A stretch of DNA of 58,917 nt from Bacteroidota bacterium. GTDB lineage: Bacteria; Bacteroidota; Ignavibacteria; UBA10030. Positions 47,729-56,320 of this stretch are shown one piece after another. The DNA lies in NCBI GenBank assembly GCA_025454835.1, contig JALONQ010000015.1, forward strand, positions 1 to 58,917, given 5' to 3'. The translations under genes and the position numbers were made by a program. The notes beneath the pieces are model-generated. The model saw nothing but the letters and a program-made list of their open reading frames with translations. It was not told the DNA's origin and made no database searches. The first letter of the stretch is position 1; every line of letters starts with the position of its first letter.

Positions 47729-48669
47729 CGCCACCTCCTGACGGGTTCGTAGTCCTCTGCGGCCGCGGGAGCAAAGCCGTGGACGAATTCGATGTCCCAG
47801 TCCTTCGTCAAGATCCGCCGACGCTCCTCATCGCGACCGACCTCCAAGAGGGCTTCGCGGATGGCAGCGATGACGGCCGGTGTTTCTGTCCGGCGCACGA
47901 CGATCGGAGGGCTGGGGATGGGGACCGACGTGGCGATCACCCGGATGCTCGATCCGACAAGGTCTTTGATCAGATGCTCGCGCGTAATGCCGGCATCGAA
48001 GCTGCCATTCAGCACCTTGGCGATCACCGTATGGTGATGGGCGAAGTTCTGCACGGCCGCCAAGCCCCCCTCAGCGAGTCCGTTCGAGGGAAGCAGTTCG
48101 GCCACCGCCCAATTGGCCGAATACGACTCGGCCGAAGGCAGCGCCAAGCGCCGTCCTCTCAGGTCGCCGATCGCCCGGGCCGTCGACGTCGACCGGACGA
48201 ACAACACAGACCGGGTCACTGCTTCGCCTTGCTCGTTCAGCGGCTTGAGGATCGGAATGATGTCGGCCCGCTCTCGTTCTCGCGCGTAGAGATACGACCC
48301 GAGAAAGACGGCCGCCGCTTTGCCTGACAGGAGGTGCTGAAGCGCCTCGGCGTAGTCGGATCCCAGCAACAGTTCGAACCGATACGGTGTCCGCGCTGTC
48401 AAATAGTCCATGATGGGCTGATATCCCCGGAACGTGACCGTGGGCGGATACCGGGAGATGACGGCGATGCGAACGACCGGCTTTGACGCCGCCGTTGGAT
48501 CGATCGCATCGCCCTTGACGACCACGGCGTACGGTTGCGACACATCCATCACGATCGAGTAGAAGACGATCGTCGAGAGCGACAGCCCGGCGGAGACGGC
48601 GATCAGCCAAAGCGCCCATCGTCTGGTGATCCGGGGAATCGCATGCGCCTGATCGGGTTCTCTATGCAT
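47725..48669 (-). CDS. membrane-anchored PhnD-like periplasmic binding protein
   Basis: The 314-residue protein has one N-terminal membrane anchor ('WALWLIAVSAGLSLSTIVFY') and a PhnD/PtxB-type solute-binding domain: 'VRIAVISRYPPTVTFRGYQPIM', 'AAVFLGSYLYARERE', 'GRRLALPSAESYSANW', 'GSFDAGITREHLI'. Family ligands are phosphonate, phosphite, phosphate or other oxyanions. It has no ABC partner but is coupled to the kinase, so it is probably the sensor's ligand-binding subunit. A longer start at 48705 is possible. Confidence 0.88.
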   Translation of the reverse strand: MHREPDQAHAIPRITRRWALWLIAVSAGLSLSTIVFYSIVMDVSQPYAVVVKGDAIDPTAASKPVVRIAVISRYPPTVTFRGYQPIMDYLTARTPYRFELLLGSDYAEALQHLLSGKAAAVFLGSYLYARERERADIIPILKPLNEQGEAVTRSVLFVRSTSTARAIGDLRGRRLALPSAESYSANWAVAELLPSNGLAEGGLAAVQNFAHHHTVIAKVLNGSFDAGITREHLIKDLVGSSIRVIATSVPIPSPPIVVRRTETPAVIAAIREALLEVGRDEERRRILTKDWDIEFVHGFAPAAAEDYEPVRRWR

Positions 48670-48910
48670 GGACCAAAGATCTATGTGGTGTCGAAAGTTC
48701 GTCATTTTGTGGACGAAAATCCGTCAGCCCGACGTATATACGACGCTTTGGCAGAGAAGCACGAAGTGAAACCCCCGATTTCGCTCATTTTGCAGCGTCT
48801 TGTCATCCTCTGCGCTGGCACGCAGATAGCAATTGCAGGAGCACACAACAATCGCCCGGATGCGCCCTGCCGGGGCCATGTGGTACCAACCATCACGGAG
48901 GAGTGGAGAC
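48670..48910. promoter_or_regulatory. divergent regulatory region of the phosphate system
   Basis: It holds a 6-bp inverted repeat TTCGTC-N8-GACGAA (48698-48717), a perfect 10-bp palindrome CGTATATACG (48733-48742), two direct copies of TCATTTTG (48702-48709 and 48785-48792), and a sigma-54 promoter. Positions 75-120 bases upstream of that promoter are where NtrC-type activators bind, so these repeats are activator-site candidates. Confidence 0.5.
48816..48831 (+). promoter_or_regulatory. sigma-54-type -24/-12 promoter
   Basis: TGGCACGcagaTAGCA matches the consensus TGGCACG-N4-TTGCA at all but one position, with exactly 10 bases between the GG (48817-48818) and GC (48829-48830). Transcription should start near 48842, about 70 bases before the first gene. 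The NtrC-like activator gene is in the divergent operon. Confidence 0.75.
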
Positions 48911-49492
48911 ATGGAGAAGATCATTGCCCGTTGGGAGTGGAGGACGTTCGGACATTCGTTCGGAGCCGCTGAGGAGAAGATCAAGACGTACCCCGCCAAA
49001 GTGCGCGAGAGCTCTGAAGTGTACATCCTCTCGACCAACAGCATGGACAACACCAAGGTCCGCGACATGCTGATGGACATCAAATACCTCGTCCAGGTCA
49101 ACGAGAACAAACTGGAGCAGTGGAATCCCCTCTTGAAGGCCGAATTCCCGATCAAGCTCGACGCGCTGCAACAGACGATCAAAGCCTGGAAGGTCGATGT
49201 CGATCCTGCATCGCTCAAGGAGTTCACGTTTGAAGAGTTCTTGTCGCAACTCGTCCGGAAACACCCATCGCTCCGCATGGTGAACGTCTTCAAAGAGCGC
49301 CACGGCTTCACGATCAACAACTGCATCGTCGAGATCGCGAACCTGAAATTTGACAATGAACCGATCCGGACGGTGGCCGTCGAACACGAAGACCCGGCGT
49401 TGGTGTGGAACACCGTCACGATGCTCGGCCTGCAAGGGTTCGAGAACATCAACTACCTGAAGGCCCTCAAGCGGTTCGCCAAGATCGCCTGA
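48911..49492 (+). CDS. divergent CYTH-like protein
   Basis: The 193-residue protein starts at ATG with a GGAGGAG Shine-Dalgarno. It begins 'IARWEWRTFG', where CYTH/triphosphate-tunnel proteins have ExExK (here E-W-R). 'VYILSTNSMDNTKVRDMLMDIKYL', 'EQWNPLLKAEFP', 'VFKERHGFTINNCIVEI' and 'VEHEDPALVWNTVTMLGL' follow in CYTH order. It looks like an altered tunnel fold. It is next to a canonical CYTH gene in a phosphate operon, so it may bind or process polyphosphate. Family assignment is by pattern only. Confidence 0.6.
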   Translation: MEKIIARWEWRTFGHSFGAAEEKIKTYPAKVRESSEVYILSTNSMDNTKVRDMLMDIKYLVQVNENKLEQWNPLLKAEFPIKLDALQQTIKAWKVDVDPASLKEFTFEEFLSQLVRKHPSLRMVNVFKERHGFTINNCIVEIANLKFDNEPIRTVAVEHEDPALVWNTVTMLGLQGFENINYLKALKRFAKIA

Positions 49493-49524
49493 GCCGTCAA
49501 CGCCATTTCACCAAGGAGCCGCTC

Positions 49525-49992
49525 ATGGGCAAAGAAGTCGAACGCAAGTTCCTCGTCACCGGCGACTTCAAATCGCTGGCCAGCAAGAACACCCGCATCG
49601 TCCAGGGCTACCTCTCGTCCATTCCGGAGCGCACGGTCCGCGTCCGCATCAAGGGAGACAAGGGTTTCATCACGATCAAGGGGATCGGCAACGCATCAGG
49701 CGCCAGCCGGTACGAATGGGAGAAGGAGATCCCCGCAGCGGAGGTGGAAGAACTCCTGAAGATCTGCGAGCCGGGCGTCATCGACAAGACGCGCTATCTC
49801 GTCAAAGCCGGTGCGCACACGTTCGAGGTGGACGAATTCTACGGAGAGAACCAAGGGCTCGTCCTGGCCGAGGTCGAGCTCGGCAGCGAGGGCGAGGCCT
49901 TCGAGAAGCCGTCGTGGCTGGGGTCGGAGGTCACCGGGGACACGAAATACTACAACTCGATGCTCATGAAGCACCCGTTCACGAAATGGTGA
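49525..49992 (+). CDS. CYTH-domain triphosphate tunnel protein
   Basis: The 155-residue protein opens with the CYTH motif 'GKEVERKFLV' (ExExK). 'IVQGYLSSIPERTVRVRIKG', 'GFITIKG', 'YEWEKEIP', 'KTRYLV', 'FEVDEFYGENQGLVLAEVEL' supply the basic and acidic tunnel residues. Family activities are inorganic triphosphatase, thiamine triphosphatase or adenylate cyclase; the bacterial short form is most often a tripolyphosphatase. The context favours polyphosphate-related metabolism. It starts 32 bases after the previous gene. Confidence 0.92.
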   Translation: MGKEVERKFLVTGDFKSLASKNTRIVQGYLSSIPERTVRVRIKGDKGFITIKGIGNASGASRYEWEKEIPAAEVEELLKICEPGVIDKTRYLVKAGAHTFEVDEFYGENQGLVLAEVELGSEGEAFEKPSWLGSEVTGDTKYYNSMLMKHPFTKW

Positions 49993-50006
49993 GCGGCTCC
50001 GCTCAC
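49989..50006. repeat. short hairpin across the CYTH stop codon
   Basis: GTGAGCGG pairs with CCGCTCAC around a 2-4 base loop. It spans the CYTH stop codon (49990-49992). No T-run follows, so it is more likely an RNA processing or stability element inside the operon than a terminator. Confidence 0.6.
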
Positions 50007-50032
50007 GAGGCATGTTGCCGCGCAGGAACGCC

Positions 50033-50194
50033 ATGACACCTCACGACCCGCAGCAAACATCCAACGACGGCACACGACCAGCGCCGAATCGCGCGCTGGC
50101 GCCCGCGGAATGGAGACTCCTCATCATCGCCGCCGCCATGGTCCTGGCGGCCTATGCCCTGATCAGCCAGCTTCCCCGATGGCTGGGCTGGTGA
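50033..50194 (+). CDS. 53-residue single-span membrane protein
   Basis: A small gene between the CYTH and transporter genes. It has a polar N-terminus (MTPHDPQQTSNDGTRPAPN) and one hydrophobic helix ('LLIIAAAMVLAAYALISQLP'), ending in 'RWLGW'. It is in the operon's tight spacing (40 bases after CYTH, 49 before the transporter). No family is recognised. It may be an accessory peptide of the transporter. Confidence 0.6.
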   Translation: MTPHDPQQTSNDGTRPAPNRALAPAEWRLLIIAAAMVLAAYALISQLPRWLGW

Positions 50195-50243
50195 TCGGCC
50201 GCCTCCGTGCCGATGATCCATCACGAACTTGCGTGAGATCGAT

Positions 50244-51839
50244 ATGACGATCCAAGATCCGTTGGACATGCATCAGTACCGCATCGAGCGCCTCCCCAAG
50301 CGTGACAAGGGGACGTTCGAACGGTGGCTGGCTCTCGCCGGCCCAGCGCTGGCCCTCGTTGCGTTCGTCCTGTTCGCGTACGTCGTCAAGCTTCCGTTCC
50401 TCCAATCGATCGAAGCCGGCGACCTCGTTTCGGCCGCAGCCAAGAAGGCGTTCGCGGCGGTCGGCCCCGAGCAGTTCACGCGGAACAACGAGATCATGCT
50501 GGCGGTCTTTGCCGGTTCGATCATCCTCTGGCTGACGCAGGCGATCCCGAACTACCTCACCTCCCTGATGCTCATCATCGTGCTGGTCCTCACGGGCGTC
50601 CTGTCGGAGAAGGAAGCCTACGCCCAGCTGGGGCATCCGGTGATGTGGCTCAACATCATGTCGTTCGTGCTGGCGAGCATGCTCGTCGTCACCGGCCTGG
50701 CCAAACGGTTCGCGCTCTGGCTCATCCTGCGGTTCGGCAAGAACGCCAGCACGGTCTTTCTCAGTTTCATCGTCATCAATCTCATCCTCTCCGCGTTCAT
50801 CTCGGCCACGACGGCCAAAGCCGCCATCCTCCTCCCGATCTTCATGGTCATCGCGGCCATCTACGGGAGCCAGGGAGGCAAGGACCGTAACAACTTTGGG
50901 CGGAGCATTGTCCTGCAGAACCTGCTGAACATCAACCTGGGCGCCTCGGCGTTCGTGACCGGTTCCGGGGCGAACCTGCTCGGCGCCGCGCTCATCGGCG
51001 GGGCCATCAGCGAGAGCGTGTTCTTCGCAGACTGGATGCTGGCGATGTTCCCGTTCACCGTGATCCTGATGCTCCTGGGCTATCTCTTCGCGATGAAGGT
51101 CTTCTTTCCCCTGCCGGCGGAGCAGCGTCTTCCGCAGATCGAAGGGGGCATGAGCCGGTTGCGCGAGGAGTACCAGAAGCTCGGTCCGTTGAACCGCCAG
51201 GAGGTGAAGTCGGGCGCGCTCTTCCTTCTCATTCTCGGGTTCTGGGCGACCGACAGCCTGCACGGGATCAGCGCGACGGCGGTGGCGTTCGTCGGAGCGA
51301 TCGTTGCGCTCTTGCCGAAGTACGGTATCGTCGACTGGAACGACGTCGATATTCCATGGCATCTCATGCTGTTCTCGGCGGGGGCCTACACGCTCGGAGC
51401 CGGTCTGGACGCCACCGACCTACCGTCGCTCAGCGTGAACGCTTTCTTCGATCATCTCGGCATCGGCACCACCACGGATTTCTGGGTGTTGTACCTGATG
51501 CTGACGGGCGTGATGATCTTCTCCGCCCTCGTGTTCCAATCGAAGACGATGCGGACGATGATCTTCGTCCCGATCGCCATCGGAGTGGCCAACCGCTTCG
51601 GTGTTCCAGTGATCAGCCTTGCGCTGCCGGTGGCCTTCCTTATCGAGCACGTCTACGTGCTTCCATTCAACAGCAAACCGGCCGCTCTGTTGTATGAGAC
51701 CGATATGTACAGCCTGACCGACACCTTCAAGTTCGGCATCACGATGATGGTGACGGCCTGGCTGTTGAACATCATTGCCGGAGAGACGTGGTTCCGATAT
51801 CTCGGCATCACGCCGAACGGCGTGTTCGGACTGTTTTGA
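50244..51839 (+). CDS. DASS/SLC13-family anion transporter
   Basis: The ATG at 50244 is preferred to an in-frame TTG at 50229. The 531-residue protein has about 12-14 membrane helices and family motifs 'ATTAKAAILLPI', 'GSGANLLGAALIGG' and 'LPFNSKPAALLYET'. The divalent anion:Na+ symporters carry dicarboxylates, sulfate or, in PHO91-like members, phosphate. The context supports phosphate or another oxyanion here. Confidence 0.88.
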   Translation: MTIQDPLDMHQYRIERLPKRDKGTFERWLALAGPALALVAFVLFAYVVKLPFLQSIEAGDLVSAAAKKAFAAVGPEQFTRNNEIMLAVFAGSIILWLTQAIPNYLTSLMLIIVLVLTGVLSEKEAYAQLGHPVMWLNIMSFVLASMLVVTGLAKRFALWLILRFGKNASTVFLSFIVINLILSAFISATTAKAAILLPIFMVIAAIYGSQGGKDRNNFGRSIVLQNLLNINLGASAFVTGSGANLLGAALIGGAISESVFFADWMLAMFPFTVILMLLGYLFAMKVFFPLPAEQRLPQIEGGMSRLREEYQKLGPLNRQEVKSGALFLLILGFWATDSLHGISATAVAFVGAIVALLPKYGIVDWNDVDIPWHLMLFSAGAYTLGAGLDATDLPSLSVNAFFDHLGIGTTTDFWVLYLMLTGVMIFSALVFQSKTMRTMIFVPIAIGVANRFGVPVISLALPVAFLIEHVYVLPFNSKPAALLYETDMYSLTDTFKFGITMMVTAWLLNIIAGETWFRYLGITPNGVFGLF

Positions 51840-51897
51840 TCGACGGGTCTGGGTCGATCTTTCAGCGCAGCGACGCTCCATCATCTACGAGGCACCT

Positions 51898-52542
51898 ATG
51901 TCAATGTTCTTCAAGAAAACGAAGGGCCTGGAGAACGAGATCGACGAATACCTCGACCTCGTCATGAAGGGAGGCCTGATCTTCAAGCTGGGGATCAAGT
52001 GCTACCTCGACAAACAGACCGAGGCTTTCGAAGGCCACCTGAAGGAGCTCCGCAAATTGGAGGAGCGGGCCGACGATCTCAGGAGGAGTGTTGAGATCCG
52101 GCTGTATACGCGCACGCTTATTCCCGAGGCGCGCGGCGACGTGCTGGGACTGCTCGAGAGTTGCGACAAGGTCCTGAACATCACGACGGAGAACCTGCTT
52201 GAGTTCTCGGTAGAGATCCCGGCGATCACCCCCACCCTCAAGCAGGGGTTCCTGGACCTGGCCGACAATTCGGTGGCGTGTCTTGAGCACACGGTAAGCG
52301 GGATCAGGGCGTACTTCAAGAACCTCGACATGGTGCGCGACTCCGTCGCCAAGGTCCAGTTCTACCGCAAAGAGTCGAACAAGAACGCCGAACGGATCAA
52401 GCGCACCATCTTTCGATCAAAGGTCGATCTGAGTCTCAAGATCCACATCCGGTATTTCACGTTCCACATCGAGCGCATCGCCGAGCAATCGGAAGATGTG
52501 TGCGACCGGTTGTCGATCGCGATCGTCAAAAGGTTTGAATGA
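51898..52542 (+). CDS. DUF47/PhoU-like PiT accessory protein
   Basis: The 214-residue all-helical protein has the Pit-accessory pattern: 'MFFKKTKGLENEIDEYLDLV', 'ELRKLEERADDLRRSVEIRLY', 'LLESCDKVLNITTENLLEF' and 'IERIAEQSEDVCDRLSIAIV'. Members sit directly upstream of PiT transporters and are thought to gate or regulate them in a PhoU-like way. Its stop overlaps the PiT start (ATGA). Confidence 0.93.
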   Translation: MSMFFKKTKGLENEIDEYLDLVMKGGLIFKLGIKCYLDKQTEAFEGHLKELRKLEERADDLRRSVEIRLYTRTLIPEARGDVLGLLESCDKVLNITTENLLEFSVEIPAITPTLKQGFLDLADNSVACLEHTVSGIRAYFKNLDMVRDSVAKVQFYRKESNKNAERIKRTIFRSKVDLSLKIHIRYFTFHIERIAEQSEDVCDRLSIAIVKRFE

Positions 52543-54020
52543 GCCTGGATATCACACTCTGGCTGTTCATCAGCAGCGGGATGTTCCTGGGCTGGTCGCT
52601 GGGCGCCAACAATGCGGTCGGCCTGATCGGCACCGCCGTCTCCTCCAGGATGGTCCGATTTCGGACGGCCGCTGTCGTCGCCGGGATCTTCACCATCGCC
52701 GGGTCGGTCATCAGCGGAGCCGGTACGACGAACACGCTGACGGCACTTGGCGGCGTGAACGCGCTGGCGGGGAGCTTCACCGTCGCCCTGGCGGTGGCGG
52801 CTACCATCACGTGGATGACAAAAGCCAGGCTCCCGGTCTCGACGTCGCAAGCGGTCGTCGGAGCCATCATCGGCTGGAACCTCTTCACCGGATCGCCCAC
52901 CGACCTGTCGTCACTCTCGAAGATCCTGTCCAGCTGGGTGGTCAGCCCGATCATCGCGGCCATCTTCGGGTTCATGATCTTCAGAGTGCTCAAACGCACG
53001 GTGCTGACGTGGAAGATCCACATGCTGGAGCTCGACAACTATACGCGCATCGGCCTCATTGTCGTCGGCGCCATGGCCTCGTACTCCTTGGGAGCCAACA
53101 ACATCGCCAACGTCATGGGCATGTTCGTCCCAGCGTCGCCGTTCAGCGATCTGTCGGTGGCGGGCCTGTTCAAGATCTCGGGCGTGCACCAACTGTTCTT
53201 CCTTGGCGGACTTGCCATCGCGGTCGGGATCTTCACCTACGGTCACAAGGTGATGGAGACCGTCGGTCGGGACCTGTTCAAGATCTCTCCCATCACGGGC
53301 TTCGCTGTCGTCCTGGCGGAGACAATCGTTCTGACGCTCTTCACGTCTCAAACCCTCGAAGGGCTGCTGCTGGGATGGGGCCTTCCCTCCATCCCGCTCG
53401 TGCCGCTCTCGGCCACGCAGTCCTTCATTGGCGCCGTGATCGGCGTCGGCCTGGCCAAGGACCCGCAATCGATCGATTTTCGTGTGTTCGGCAAGATCAG
53501 CATCGGCTGGGTGGCCGCACCTCTGACGGCCGGGATCCTCGCCTTCATCTTGCTCTTCTTCGTCCAGAACGTGTTCGAGCAGAAGGTGATCCATCCGGTC
53601 CCGTACGTGATCTCGCCATCCGTGCTCCAACGGCTCCAGGATGAAGGCGTGGAGACGTCCGGCCTCCACGGGTTGATCAACCGCCGGTTCGACAACCCCA
53701 AGGTCTTCAAGAACGAGATCCTGAAGCAGGATACGTTCTCGAGCCAGCATGTGTTCGACATCTTCCATTATGCCGCCGTCGACAGCTTTCGCGTCGACTC
53801 GACGCTCGTACAAACGCTCGACACGCTCTGGTTCAGCCATGCCGAGATCGCGTCGGTGGCACAGCACCACGGGAAGACCTTCTCGCACAAGTTGGACCTT
53901 GAGAACGTCGTGTTTTCGCGATCGCCCGTGTGGGCCTCAACGGGCGATCCCCTGGCCGACAAGATCTTGCAGCAGAAGAAGTCGGCCGTTGAGCATCTTC
54001 TTCGTGTCGGTCCACGATAG
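52539..54020 (+). CDS. PiT-family phosphate transporter with C-terminal extension
   Basis: The 493-residue membrane protein has both PiT signatures with 'GANNAVGLIGTAVSSRM' and 'LGANNIANVMGMFV', plus 'PVSTSQAVVGAIIGWNL'. PiT proteins carry neutral metal-phosphate or phosphate by H+/Na+ symport. After the last helix (about residue 355) there is a hydrophilic extension of some 120 residues ('SPSVLQRLQDEGVETSGLHG', then 'HVFDIFHYAAVDSFRVDSTL') whose function I do not recognise. It is co-translated with the DUF47 gene. Confidence 0.94.
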   Translation: MSLDITLWLFISSGMFLGWSLGANNAVGLIGTAVSSRMVRFRTAAVVAGIFTIAGSVISGAGTTNTLTALGGVNALAGSFTVALAVAATITWMTKARLPVSTSQAVVGAIIGWNLFTGSPTDLSSLSKILSSWVVSPIIAAIFGFMIFRVLKRTVLTWKIHMLELDNYTRIGLIVVGAMASYSLGANNIANVMGMFVPASPFSDLSVAGLFKISGVHQLFFLGGLAIAVGIFTYGHKVMETVGRDLFKISPITGFAVVLAETIVLTLFTSQTLEGLLLGWGLPSIPLVPLSATQSFIGAVIGVGLAKDPQSIDFRVFGKISIGWVAAPLTAGILAFILLFFVQNVFEQKVIHPVPYVISPSVLQRLQDEGVETSGLHGLINRRFDNPKVFKNEILKQDTFSSQHVFDIFHYAAVDSFRVDSTLVQTLDTLWFSHAEIASVAQHHGKTFSHKLDLENVVFSRSPVWASTGDPLADKILQQKKSAVEHLLRVGPR

Positions 54021-54064
54021 TTTTGTTGTCTCCGTAGCTGATCACATCAATCAAAGGTGCCAAA

Positions 54065-55351
54065 ATGAAGCAGATGTATGTGATGCTCGTGATCGCGGCC
54101 ATCGTCGCACTGGCCGGTCTTGTGCCGGCCTCGGTCGTTGCCCAAGATTCCCGCATCCCCGGCGGGGCCCAATTCGATTCCATCAAAGCTGAGGTTCGGA
54201 ACGGCAAGCTGGTCTTCGCCTCGGCAGACGGCAACTTCCGTTGGTGGTTCGATTCCCGGTTGCAGGTCGACGCGGCGATGTACTTCGAGAACAAGAACCT
54301 CATGAGCAACGGCGCTCACTTCCGCCGGCTCACGTTCGCCTTGAAAGCTATGTTGCACAAGTACTGGGAGGCGGAGTTCGACGTCGATTTCGCGGAACAG
54401 GTCGACACGAAGCCCCAGACCGAGCTTCGCGACATGTGGATCAAGTTCACACCTCCCGACATGAGCCTTTCGCTGCAGGTCGGTCACTTCAAGGAACCCT
54501 TCGGCCTCGAGCGCCTCAACAGCTCGCGCCTGTTGACGTTCCTCGAGCGGTCGTCGATCTCGAGCGCTCTTCCGCTTGGACGCCGGATCGGCATCCAGGC
54601 CCGCTATTGGTGGCCGGAGTTCGCCCAGATGACGGGTGCGATCATGGGGCATGAGCCGGCGACGCGGATCGACAAGGGACAGCGAGACGAGGGCTGGTCG
54701 TCAAACCTACGCGCCTCCGTGTCTCCGATCAATCAGTACGGCCACGTGCTCCATGTCGGCGCAGCCGGCTCCTACAAGATCCCCGACGCTACATCGGAAT
54801 TGAAGCCGAATACGATCGAGATCAGCGCGCGCACCGAGTCGTACGTCTTCAATCCGAAGTTCCTCCACACGGGCGATATCGCCGACGTGAACCACTACCT
54901 CCGGTATGGGGGAGAGTTGCTGTATGTGAACGGGCCGATCTATCTCCAGGGCGAGGTAATGGGCACGACCATCAACCGTTGGTACGGAAAGCCGGCCGTC
55001 AACCTGAAGGGTGGATACGCGATGGCCACCTACATGCTCACCGGCGAGACGCGCTACTACTACTCGGATGAGGGCGAGATCGGCCCCGTCGAGGCGCCGA
55101 AGAACTCGTGGGGCGCCCTCGAAGTCGCGGGCCGCTACACGATCACGGACCTCAACGACGGTGCTGCCGGCGTGCGGGGGGGCATGGCCAAGCAGCTGAT
55201 GCTCGGCCTCAACTACTACCCGAACACGAGTATTAAACTGCAATTCAACTATTCGCTCGTCGACCTCGACCAGTATGCGACCCGCAAGGGCAATCTCTTC
55301 GGCGACGACGACCATTCGTTCATACAGGTTCGATTCCAGGCTTCGATGTAA
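54065..55351 (+). CDS. Porin_O_P-family outer-membrane porin
   Basis: The 428-residue protein has a signal peptide (MKQMYVMLVIAAIVALAGLVPASVVAQ) and a beta barrel resembling phosphate-selective porins OprO/OprP: 'FRWWFDSRLQVDAAMYFENK', 'FRRLTFALKAMLHKYWEAEFDVDF', 'LSLQVGHFKEPFGLERL'. It closes with 'SFIQVRFQASM', ending in Met rather than Phe. It would supply periplasmic phosphate or other anions to the PiT and DASS transporters. Confidence 0.9.
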   Translation: MKQMYVMLVIAAIVALAGLVPASVVAQDSRIPGGAQFDSIKAEVRNGKLVFASADGNFRWWFDSRLQVDAAMYFENKNLMSNGAHFRRLTFALKAMLHKYWEAEFDVDFAEQVDTKPQTELRDMWIKFTPPDMSLSLQVGHFKEPFGLERLNSSRLLTFLERSSISSALPLGRRIGIQARYWWPEFAQMTGAIMGHEPATRIDKGQRDEGWSSNLRASVSPINQYGHVLHVGAAGSYKIPDATSELKPNTIEISARTESYVFNPKFLHTGDIADVNHYLRYGGELLYVNGPIYLQGEVMGTTINRWYGKPAVNLKGGYAMATYMLTGETRYYYSDEGEIGPVEAPKNSWGALEVAGRYTITDLNDGAAGVRGGMAKQLMLGLNYYPNTSIKLQFNYSLVDLDQYATRKGNLFGDDDHSFIQVRFQASM

Positions 55352-55368
55352 TCAGAAAGGATCCGCAC

Positions 55369-56295
55369 ATGAAGAAGCACATCCTCCTGTTCCTGACTGT
55401 CCTGCTCGCCGCCGCCGGATTGACCTCCTGCAACCGCGAAGAGCCCACGATCGTCACGCCGCCGCCGCCGCCGCTGGCCGCGATCAGGATCAACGAGGTC
55501 TATTCGCGCGGCGACAGCCTGAACCCGGATTGGATCGAGATCTACAATCCGAACACAACGGCCATCACGATCGGCGGCTACAAGGTCTACGATAACGGCG
55601 GACTCGCCGGCAGTAAGCCCAAGAAGGAGATCGCCGCAGGCACATCCCTGCCCGGTATGTCGTGGATGGTCATCAATGTCGACACCGCCGATGCCTCAGG
55701 CTTCGGCCTCTCCAGCAGCGGCGAAACCGTGTGGCTGGAGAATGCCTCGGGTGCGGTCGTCGACAGCATCGCGCTTCCGGCGCTCGGGATCGATACGTCC
55801 TACGCTCGCACTCCGGACGGGGCCTCGGTCTGGGCAAGGATCTCTCTCCCCACGAAAGGCGTCGCGAACGTGGTCGGCGGTCCGGTGCAACCGCTCGTGT
55901 TGAACGAGGTCTTTTCGCGCGGCATCGCCACCGATCCAGATTGGATCGAGATCTACAATCCGAATACCGCACCGGTGACACTGACCGGCTACCTCATCTA
56001 CGACGGTGGAGGGAACGCCGGCACGAAGCCGAAGATGCCCTTCCCGGCGGGTGCGTTTGTCCCGGCCAACGGGTTCTACGTGATCGTCACCGACGTTACC
56101 ACCGAACCGTATGGCTTTGGCCTCGGGAGCGGCGGCGACGAAGTGTGGCTGGAAAATGCCGGCGGAACGGTCATCGACCGCCAGGTGATTCCGGCCATGC
56201 CTGTTACGACGACATCATACTGCCGGATCCCCAACGGGTCGGCAACGTGGCAGATCTCCAACACGATCACCAGGGGCGCCTCAAACCAACCGTGA
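55369..56295 (+). CDS. lipoprotein with two lamin-tail domains
   Basis: A lipoprotein signal ends 'LAAAGLTSC'. The 308-residue product contains two lamin-tail domains (about 38-170 and 172-305), each starting 'INEVYSRG' or 'LNEVFSRG' then 'DPDWIEIYNPNT', and ending 'GFGLGSGGDEVWLENA'. Bacterial LTDs occur on surface and extracellular nuclease/phosphatase proteins and probably bind surfaces or substrates. No catalytic domain here. It is 17 bases after the porin gene. Confidence 0.85.
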   Translation: MKKHILLFLTVLLAAAGLTSCNREEPTIVTPPPPPLAAIRINEVYSRGDSLNPDWIEIYNPNTTAITIGGYKVYDNGGLAGSKPKKEIAAGTSLPGMSWMVINVDTADASGFGLSSSGETVWLENASGAVVDSIALPALGIDTSYARTPDGASVWARISLPTKGVANVVGGPVQPLVLNEVFSRGIATDPDWIEIYNPNTAPVTLTGYLIYDGGGNAGTKPKMPFPAGAFVPANGFYVIVTDVTTEPYGFGLGSGGDEVWLENAGGTVIDRQVIPAMPVTTTSYCRIPNGSATWQISNTITRGASNQP

Positions 56296-56320
56296 TGCGG
56301 ACCCCAACCGGACCCTTCAC

